Shown piece after piece: positions 1 to 5,323 of a DNA stretch of 13,430 nt. A program made the position numbers and the translations under genes. The notes beneath the pieces are model-generated. The model did no database searches and had not been told where the DNA came from. It saw nothing but the letters and a program-made list of their open reading frames with translations. Origin of the DNA: ZC4RG30 sp964455685 (GTDB taxonomy: Bacteria > Pseudomonadota > Gammaproteobacteria > Steroidobacterales > Steroidobacteraceae); the NCBI GenBank assembly GCA_964455685.1, contig CAYVZE010000070.1, positions 1 through 13,430 of the forward strand, written 5' to 3'. Each line of letters begins with the position of its first letter. Position 1 is the first letter of the stretch.

Positions 1-497
1 CCTTCATCGGCGACAGGCTGGTCATCGGCCGCTTCTGTGCGATCGCCCGCGGCGTGAAGTTCATCATGAACGGCGCCAACCACCTGATGTCGGGCATCTC
101 CACCTATCCCTTCCAGATCTTCGGCAACGGCTGGGAGAAGGTGATGCCGCGCCCGGAGGACCTGCCGTACAAGGGCGACACCGTCATCGGCAACGACGTG
201 TGGATCGGCTACGAGGCGCTGCTGATGCCGGGCGTGAAGGTGGGCAACGGCGCCATCATCGCTGCGCGTTCGGTGGTGGCCTCGGACGTACCGGCCTACA
301 CCATCGTCGGCGGCAATCCCGCACGGCCACTGAAGCAGCGATTTGCGCCGGAGGTCATCGCGCGGCTGGAGGCGCTGGCATGGTGGGACTGGCCGATCGA
401 GCACATCACGCGGCACCTTCACCTGATCGTCGGCGCGGACGTGGACGCGCTGGAGGCCGTGGCGCCGCCGGCCTCCGCCATCAGCAGGGCGCCGTAG
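1..497 (+). CDS. Vat-type hexapeptide-repeat acetyltransferase, 5' truncated by window edge
   Basis: An acetyl-CoA-dependent O-acetyltransferase of the xenobiotic acetyltransferase (Vat/CatB) group, which folds as a left-handed parallel beta-helix trimer in the cytoplasm. The open frame runs in from the left edge (first full codon at base 3), so the real start is outside. Visible marks are NGANH, whose His (codon 81-83) matches the catalytic His of Vat enzymes; the loop GNGWEK; hexapeptide repeats around VIGNDVWIG and VKVGNGAIIAA; the family signature IVGGNPAR; and the C-terminal WWDWPIEHI segment. The GTG at base 54 is internal, because typical helix residues (IGRFCAIA) precede it in frame. 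The family includes streptogramin A and chloramphenicol inactivating enzymes, but chromosomal members often have unknown substrates, so resistance should not be assumed. Its last 79 bases overlap the tail of the convergent M20 peptidase gene. Confidence 0.88.
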   Translation, partial: FIGDRLVIGRFCAIARGVKFIMNGANHLMSGISTYPFQIFGNGWEKVMPRPEDLPYKGDTVIGNDVWIGYEALLMPGVKVGNGAIIAARSVVASDVPAYTIVGGNPARPLKQRFAPEVIARLEALAWWDWPIEHITRHLHLIVGADVDALEAVAPPASAISRAP

Positions 498-1954
498 AAG
501 CGGATCATCCTTCCCAGCTGATCGACGGAAAGGTGCTCGTCCACGCCGTGGATCATCGCGGTCTCCGCCAGCTTCATCAGGATCGGCTGGAAACGATAGA
601 TGCTGTCCGAGATGCGTCCCATGTGGCGACTGTCCGTGGCGCCGGCCAGCAGCGAGGGCGCAACCGGAATGTCGAACACGGCGCGCGCGGCGCCTGCAAC
701 CATGCGATAGGCGACATCATCCACGGGCGAGATGCCTGATGGATCACGGGCCTCCCCGACGATCTCCAGCGTCACGCCCAGGCCCTGCACGGACTCCTGC
801 AGGTGCCGCATCACGCCTTCGACGGTGTCGCCCGGCGCAATGCGGAGGTTGATCCACGCGCTGGCCTCGGTGGCCAGGACATTCTCCCGCGGCGACCCGG
901 CGAGCATGGTGGGTGCGATCGTGGTGCGCAGCAGGGCTGCCCCCTGCGGCGTGGCGCCGATCCGGGAGACGAGCATCGGCCGCAGCAGCCAGGCATTGGC
1001 GATTGCCGCGCGCGCGAGCAGCGGCACCTCCGGCGCCAGCGCCTCCACCATGGCGCGCACGGCACCGTCGTAGCGCAGCGGGAACGGATGCTCGTGGATC
1101 GCCTGGATCGCCCGCGCCAGCTGCACCACCGCGGTTTCCTCAGGCGGCATGGACGCATGACCGCCCGGCGACCTCGCCACCACCCTCACGTTGACGAAAC
1201 CCTTCTCGGCAATGCCAATCAGCGCCACCGGGCCTTGCGTGACCGGATGATCCTCCAGCGCCAGCAGGCCCTCGTCGAGCACCAGCAGTGCGCGCACGCC
1301 GCGCTCCTCGAGCCACGCTGCTGCGGCGGCGGCTCCGGTACCGGCCAGTTCCTCGTCGTGGCCGAATACGAAATACACCGTGCGCGGCGGCATGCGGCCC
1401 TGCGATGCCAGCGCCTCCGCAGCCTCCAGGATGGCCACCAGCGATCCCTTGTCATCGATGGCACCGCGCCCCCAGATGCGGCCGTCGGCGATGGCGCCGG
1501 AGAACGGGGGATGCGTCCATGCCTCGGCATTCACCTCAGGCACCACGTCCTGGTGGGCCATCAGCACGATGGGGGCCGCCGCGGCAGAGCTGCCGGGCCA
1601 TTCATAGACCAGTGTGCCACCGGCAAGCACGGTACGCGTGGCCACGGAATGGAACGCGGGATAGCGGGCGACCAGCAGATCGCGCAAGGCCTCCAACGGG
1701 GCCGGACCGCCGTCGCCCTGGCGCACGCCAGGATGGGCGCCGGCCACCGTGCGAAGGCGGATCAGCTCAGCCAGCCGTTCCGCGGCCAGCTGCACATCGA
1801 TGGGAAGACCCGGCACCGGCAGCTTCGCGATGACCGGCGGATGCTCCATCACCGCGGTACGGACGGCAGCGACACCCGCCAGCGCGGCCAGCGGCGCGCC
1901 GAGGAGGGCCGCCACCATCCACTTCCCTTTCCTGCTGCTGGCGATTCCCTTCAT
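419..1954 (-). CDS. M20-family zinc metallopeptidase (PM20D1/Cps1-like), membrane-anchored or exported
   Basis: A 511-residue two-zinc hydrolase of the M20 group that would cleave C-terminal residues from peptides or N-acyl amino acids. The metal and catalytic residues are all visible: H134 and D136 in MAHQDVV, the Asp pair at 167-168 in GAIDDKG, the catalytic Glu pair 201-202 in GHDEEL, D227 in VLDEG and H469 in IHGVDEH. The lid domain lies roughly between residues 245 and 365. A basic stretch (SSRKGKWM) precedes a hydrophobic run at about 14-30, which suggests a signal anchor or Sec signal and a periplasmic location; PM20D1 and yeast Cps1 also carry such an N-terminus. Start choice is uncertain. 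ATG at 1954 keeps the basic n-region but has no clear ribosome-binding site, while ATG at 1918 (residue 13) has GGGA five bases upstream. The gene lies 108 bases behind the membrane-protein pair and may be co-transcribed. Substrate unknown. Confidence 0.9.
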   Translation of the reverse strand: MKGIASSRKGKWMVAALLGAPLAALAGVAAVRTAVMEHPPVIAKLPVPGLPIDVQLAAERLAELIRLRTVAGAHPGVRQGDGGPAPLEALRDLLVARYPAFHSVATRTVLAGGTLVYEWPGSSAAAAPIVLMAHQDVVPEVNAEAWTHPPFSGAIADGRIWGRGAIDDKGSLVAILEAAEALASQGRMPPRTVYFVFGHDEELAGTGAAAAAAWLEERGVRALLVLDEGLLALEDHPVTQGPVALIGIAEKGFVNVRVVARSPGGHASMPPEETAVVQLARAIQAIHEHPFPLRYDGAVRAMVEALAPEVPLLARAAIANAWLLRPMLVSRIGATPQGAALLRTTIAPTMLAGSPRENVLATEASAWINLRIAPGDTVEGVMRHLQESVQGLGVTLEIVGEARDPSGISPVDDVAYRMVAGAARAVFDIPVAPSLLAGATDSRHMGRISDSIYRFQPILMKLAETAMIHGVDEHLSVDQLGRMIRFYGALLMAEAGGATASSASTSAPTIR

Positions 1955-1998
1955 GTGGCCAGGACCGGTGACCTGCAGGCGGGATCAACTTAGCCCCC

Positions 1999-2048
1999 GC
2001 CTTGCGGCCCTGCAAGGCCCTCGCCAGTGCGCCCGTTCCAATGGGCGC
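1999..2048 (-). other. two tandem stem-loops between the DUF6644 pair and the peptidase gene
   Basis: The 108-base gap holds two inverted repeats. One is GCCTTGC/GCAAGGC (1999-2005 with 2012-2018, 6-base loop). The other is GCGCCC/GGGCGC (2029-2034 with 2043-2048, 8-base loop). Neither is followed by a U tract on either strand, so they are not convincing intrinsic terminators. They may protect the 3' end of the upstream mRNA or lower read-through into the peptidase gene. I see no clear promoter in the gap. Confidence 0.4.
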
Positions 2049-2062
2049 GCATGGCCATTGCC

Positions 2063-2530
2063 TCAGACGAACCCGATGAACCGACCCGCCCAGGCCACCA
2101 CCATCCACACCGCCAGCGTCGCAATGGCGGCCGAACGGGCCAGCACCGGGCTGGGCTCTGCCTGCAACGCTACCCGCCGGAACAGCAGCAGCTGCAGCAG
2201 CACCGCGGCCACGAAGAAGGCCATCTTGAACACGAATGGCTTGTTCTGCACGTAGCGCAGCGGCATGGTGATGAACATCAGCGCGCCGCTGGCCACCAGC
2301 AATCCCAGCCCGGTCCAGATGAACCGCGCTACCGTGCGCGACACGCTGGACACCGGCCGGTCCGCCAGCACCAGCCCGAGCAGGCGCAGGCTTACCAGCA
2401 GCACCGAACCCAGCATCAGCAGGATGCCGAAGATGTGCACGATCTGCAGGCCGGCGCCCACCCAGAAGCTGGACTTGGACACGGCCTGCGCCAGGGCCGT
2501 CTGCTGCAGCGCATAGAGCAACTCCGTCAT
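2063..2530 (-). CDS. DUF6644-type four-helix membrane protein, second of a pair
   Basis: A 155-residue hydrophobic inner-membrane protein with predicted helices at about 28-54, 70-90, 100-118 and 133-150. No function is known for the family. It aligns with its upstream neighbour without gaps from the first to the third helix: H32, R49, R92 and K102 match H41, R58, R101 and K111 there, and W142 and R150 match W157 and R165. The RLLGLV motif after helix 1 is also shared. I place the start at ATG 2530, because GAGG lies five bases upstream. The in-frame GTG at 2536 would sit inside that ribosome-binding site. The start is seven bases after the neighbour's stop, so translation is probably coupled. 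A His inside helix 1 recalls small haem- or copper-related membrane families such as CopD, but a single His per chain is weak evidence. Confidence 0.82.
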   Translation of the reverse strand: MTELLYALQQTALAQAVSKSSFWVGAGLQIVHIFGILLMLGSVLLVSLRLLGLVLADRPVSSVSRTVARFIWTGLGLLVASGALMFITMPLRYVQNKPFVFKMAFFVAAVLLQLLLFRRVALQAEPSPVLARSAAIATLAVWMVVAWAGRFIGFV

Positions 2531-2537
2531 ATCCACC

Positions 2538-3062
2538 TCAGGCCCAGTGCGGCAGGTACGCCGTCATGCGTCCGGCCGCGATCGTCAGCGTCCACACGGC
2601 CAGCGACAGCGCCGCCGCGAAGCGCACCCTGGCCGGCATCACGGCGTGGTTCTCTCGGATGGCCGGCGAGCGCGCTGACACCAGCTCGAAATACGCCGCA
2701 TTGGCCAGGCCCACCAGCAGCAGCACGGTCTTGATCGCGAAGGCCGGGCTGTCGAGCATGCGCAGCGCCGAGGACCAGAACAGCAGGATGCCGGTGGCGA
2801 AGATCACGCCGAAGCTCCAGAAGATCCACGGGCGCAGCTGGCGCGTGAGCTGGCGCACCGGCACGTCGCGGAACAGCAGGCCCAGCAGGCGCAGGTCCAC
2901 CGCGAACAGGAAGCCCACCGCCGCGGCCAGCCCGATCAGGTGGGCGCCTTCCAGCAGCGCGTACGCGTAGCGCGACTCGCCGATCCACAGGCCCAGCGGC
3001 GAGAACTCCATCCACTCGGCGAGCGCCAGCAGGCGCTCGCCGTAGATCGACCCGGCCGTCAT
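2538..3062 (-). CDS. DUF6644-type four-helix membrane protein, first of a pair
   Basis: A 174-residue inner-membrane protein with helices at about 34-63, 78-97, 108-126 and 145-164, and a longer N-terminal leader than its paralogue. Polar residues in or next to helices are H41 (EGAHLIGL), D56 and R58 (VDLRLLGLL), R101, K111 and R165; all but D56 recur at matching positions in the downstream paralogue. The start codon overlaps the stop of the preceding secreted-protein gene as ATGA, and only a weak GGTG precedes it, so it probably depends on ribosomes re-initiating after the upstream gene. Assignment to DUF6644 is from memory of the family pattern (RLLGLL after helix 1, GxLLFW in helix 2, K-x-x-L-L-L in helix 3). 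The two proteins could form a heterodimer; no function is established. Confidence 0.83.
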   Translation of the reverse strand: MTAGSIYGERLLALAEWMEFSPLGLWIGESRYAYALLEGAHLIGLAAAVGFLFAVDLRLLGLLFRDVPVRQLTRQLRPWIFWSFGVIFATGILLFWSSALRMLDSPAFAIKTVLLLVGLANAAYFELVSARSPAIRENHAVMPARVRFAAALSLAVWTLTIAAGRMTAYLPHWA

Positions 3063-4036
3063 TGCAGCACCGTCTGCCCGAAGGCCGCGTTGTTCTCCAC
3101 GCAGGTCCGCTCCGGCCAGCTGATGATCAGCTCATCACCGTCGTGCTCATCCTTCTCCACCTCGAAATCCCACTCGTTGTGGAGGCCACGGGCGTAGTCC
3201 TCCTCGGTGTAGCGGTGCGCCGGGATCAGCGCCGTCCACGGCCGCGTGTACACGGTCGGGTCGGTGAAGGTGGCCACGTAGTCATAGCGCTTGCCGTCGC
3301 TGGAGAAGATGTAGCGCTCCTCGATCACCACGTTCTCGCTGGCGAAGTTGCCGTGCCGGCCGAACAGCGCCTTGGAGTTGTTGTTGCGCACCTGCACGAT
3401 GAGCGTGTTGCCCTCCCAGCGGCCGCGCGAGTCGGCATTCCACAGCTTGATGTTCTGCGGAAGGTGCGGCTTGCCGTCCAGGTGGATCAGCCGCGAGCCC
3501 GAGTTGAACATGAACAGGATGTAGCCCGGGTACTGGCGGATCTCGTAGCCGTGCCAGTACAGCGACTTGGGCACCCCGGCCGGGGCGCAGCGCGCCAGCG
3601 GCTCGATGTCGGCGCCGGTGCGCGGGTTGGTGAAGTGCGCGGCGAAGTCCTGCTGCGCGGCGCGCGCCCAGGGCTGGTAGGGGATCTTGCCATCCGCCGG
3701 GTCGATCACCCGGCTCGGCGCGCGCTCCTCGCGCGTGGTCCGGGGCTTCGAACCCGGGGAGCCGCCCTGCGGATCCTCGAAGTTGTTGTGGTTGGCGATC
3801 ATGTTGGACCACCAGCCGGACACGTCCGGCTGGCCGTCCGCCGTGCGCGGGCCGGTCCATTCGCCCGGTTCGACGCGCGGGATGTGCGGGCCGTTGATCT
3901 TGTACGGCCTCGGTCGCTCGGCGCGCGCCTGCGCCTGCCCGGCGGGCGCCTGCTGCGCCGAGGCAACGCCCAGGGCCAGCGCCGCGGCAAGGACCGCAGC
4001 CACGGTGCCACGGAATGCAATTGCTCGGGTGCTCAT
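3059..4036 (-). CDS. secreted 'PDVSGWW' protein, second paralogue (unknown function)
   Basis: A 325-residue exported protein with a Sec signal peptide (basic MSTRAIAFRG, hydrophobic 11-25, likely cleavage after ASA at 27). I recognise no enzyme family. It shares a clear core with the gene before it: DGQPDVSGWW at 68-77, C150, the WEGNTLIVQV strand at 207-216, HGNFASE at 228-234, VATFTDPTVYTRPWT at 254-268, and C312. Between the motif and C150 lies an extra segment (80-145) rich in Asn, Pro and Arg that the paralogue lacks. The pattern suggests a mostly beta periplasmic protein with one disulfide (C150-C312). ATG 4036 is chosen because GGAGAGG lies just upstream, a proper signal peptide follows, and the codon overlaps the upstream TGA as TGATG; the open frame further upstream has no signal. 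Related 'DGKPDLSGIW' proteins occur in Acidobacteria, sphingomonads and Steroidobacter relatives, from memory. Confidence 0.85.
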   Translation of the reverse strand: MSTRAIAFRGTVAAVLAAALALGVASAQQAPAGQAQARAERPRPYKINGPHIPRVEPGEWTGPRTADGQPDVSGWWSNMIANHNNFEDPQGGSPGSKPRTTREERAPSRVIDPADGKIPYQPWARAAQQDFAAHFTNPRTGADIEPLARCAPAGVPKSLYWHGYEIRQYPGYILFMFNSGSRLIHLDGKPHLPQNIKLWNADSRGRWEGNTLIVQVRNNNSKALFGRHGNFASENVVIEERYIFSSDGKRYDYVATFTDPTVYTRPWTALIPAHRYTEEDYARGLHNEWDFEVEKDEHDGDELIISWPERTCVENNAAFGQTVLQ

Positions 4037-4830
4037 CAGTTCCTCTCCGCCTGCGGGGGCTTCGGGGGATAGAAGTCGTCGTAAGGCAGCGTGAAGCAGT
4101 AGTTCTCGATCAGCTGGAAGTCCTTCTCGCGGTGGCGGTGCAGGATCACCGACAACGTCCACGGACGCTCGTAGACCTCCGGGTCCTCCAGCGTGGCCTT
4201 GTACTCGATGGTGTTCGCGTCAAGAAACGTCCAGCGCTCGACCACGTGCAGGTCGCTGCTGTGGAAGTTGCCGGCGCGATCCAGCCAGGTCTCCTCATAG
4301 AGGTCGGTGACGTCCACCACCAGCGTGTCGCCTTCCCAGTGGGCGCGCGAGTCCCCCATCCACAGGCCCTTCTTCTCCTTCGGGTGCTTCGTGCCGTTGG
4401 TGTGGATGGTCCGCACCGAGTGGCCGAACTGGAACAGGATGGTCAGGTCACGCTCGCGCTGCAGGATCTGGAACGGCTCGGGGTAGTAGATGCCGCGCGG
4501 CGTGCCCAGCGTCCAGCACTTCAGCCGCGGGTCGTCCTTGGCGCGGTTCTCGAAGTTGCGGTTGCGTTGCGCGAGCGCCTCGGGCTTGTACGGGATGAAA
4601 CCGCCTTCCACGGCGCCGGCGAACGGCGGCGCATCCACGCGCGTGCCATGGGGCTCGAGGCCGTAGTCGGCCTTGCTGGTGGTCTCCCAGATGCCGGAGA
4701 AGTCCGGCCGGCCATTGGCCAGGCGCGGGATGTCCGTTGCCGCCGCGGAGGACGCGGCCGCGCTGATCCCGGCCACGCCCAGCAGCAGCATGGATGCGGC
4801 GACGGCCGCAATGCGTCGGGCAGGCTGCAT
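4036..4830 (-). CDS. secreted 'PDFSGIWE' protein, first paralogue (unknown function)
   Basis: A 264-residue exported protein with a signal peptide (MQPARR, hydrophobic 8-22, Ala-rich cleavage zone up to about 32). It has the signature NGRPDFSGIWE at 39-49, then C105, a tyrosine/proline stretch (IYYPEPFQI), HWEGDTLVVDV at 164-174, AGNFHSS at 186-192, KATLEDPEVYERPWT at 211-225, and C245 near the end. These blocks repeat in the next gene, so the two arose by duplication and diverged strongly. The two shared Cys residues could form a disulfide. ATG 4830 follows the DUF6152 stop by one base (TGACATG), with GGGTGG about 10 bases upstream. In-frame ATG codons at 4863 and 4854 would only add a charged extension ahead of the signal and overlap the upstream gene. 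No catalytic motif is evident; a ligand-binding or scaffold role is possible. Confidence 0.85.
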   Translation of the reverse strand: MQPARRIAAVAASMLLLGVAGISAAASSAAATDIPRLANGRPDFSGIWETTSKADYGLEPHGTRVDAPPFAGAVEGGFIPYKPEALAQRNRNFENRAKDDPRLKCWTLGTPRGIYYPEPFQILQRERDLTILFQFGHSVRTIHTNGTKHPKEKKGLWMGDSRAHWEGDTLVVDVTDLYEETWLDRAGNFHSSDLHVVERWTFLDANTIEYKATLEDPEVYERPWTLSVILHRHREKDFQLIENYCFTLPYDDFYPPKPPQAERN

Positions 4831-4831
4831 G

Positions 4832-5239
4832 TCAGCGGCCACCCGTGGGCGCATCACCCGCACCGCCGGTCTTCACCGTGCGACCATCCGGGAATGTCAC
4901 GGTGGAGGCGTAGCCCACCGGGTTGGCGGTCTTGCCGCGGTAGCCGTCGATCTTCAGCTTCGTGCCCGGCTTCACGTCTTCCTTCGACAGGCCTGCATTA
5001 GCCAGCGCGTTCGGCGAGCCGAACTCCAGGCCCCAGGTGGTCACGCTGCCATCGGCATTGGCCACGTCCAGGTACAGCCAGGAGTGCGGGTTGACGAAAC
5101 GCACCTTCTGCACGGTGCCTTCCAGCTTGATCGGCTTGTCCGCGTCGTACTCGGCGGCAAAGGCATGGTGCGCCGAGGACACGGCCGGAATGGCGGCCAC
5201 GGCGGCCGCCAGCAACAGCACCTTGGTTCGGATCGACAT
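4832..5239 (-). CDS. DUF6152-type small periplasmic protein with His-His mature N-terminus
   Basis: A 135-residue exported protein. The signal peptide is MSIRTK plus a hydrophobic core at 7-20, and the best cleavage site (VSSA, after residue 23) leaves a mature chain starting H24-H25 (HHAFAAEYD). Conserved-looking blocks are LEGTVQKVRFVNPHSW (H52), TWGLEFGSPN (68-77) and PGTKLKIDG (91-99). Alternating strands of this kind resemble an OB-like beta barrel. The tail after 122 is Gly-rich and probably disordered. I recognise the pattern as DUF6152, which has no assigned function. The start at 5239 is supported by GGAGGA about eight bases upstream; the in-frame ATG codons at 5257 and 5254 lie upstream of or at that site and lack one of their own. 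An exposed N-terminal His pair is a plausible metal ligand, but this is inference. Confidence 0.87.
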   Translation of the reverse strand: MSIRTKVLLLAAAVAAIPAVSSAHHAFAAEYDADKPIKLEGTVQKVRFVNPHSWLYLDVANADGSVTTWGLEFGSPNALANAGLSKEDVKPGTKLKIDGYRGKTANPVGYASTVTFPDGRTVKTGGAGDAPTGGR

Positions 5240-5272
5240 CGATGTTTCCTCCATCAAACTCTTGGGTCTTCG

Positions 5273-5294
5273 CGGGGACCGCGTCCGGTCCCCG
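5273..5294 (-). other. intercistronic stem-loop between receptor and DUF6152 gene
   Basis: A perfect 9-bp inverted repeat, CGGGGACCG / CGGTCCCCG, closes a four-base loop (CGTC) 29 bases after the receptor stop codon. No U tract follows on the minus strand, so it is not a standard terminator. It would be a very stable hairpin in the mRNA, and could stop 3' exonucleases or set the ratio between the receptor message and the downstream small genes. Confidence 0.6.
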
Positions 5295-5323
5295 GTGGTT
5301 GTCCTGTGCCCCGGGGCCCGCCG

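Noticed and set aside
1..497. Calling the acetyltransferase an antibiotic-resistance gene
   Set aside because: It has Vat-family motifs, but many chromosomal members act on unknown substrates, the N-terminus is missing, and there are no mobile elements or resistance neighbours.
803..1993. A 396-codon plus-strand open frame opposite the M20 peptidase
   Set aside because: Composition of an antisense shadow (Arg/His/Gln-rich), no motif, and it starts without a ribosome-binding site.
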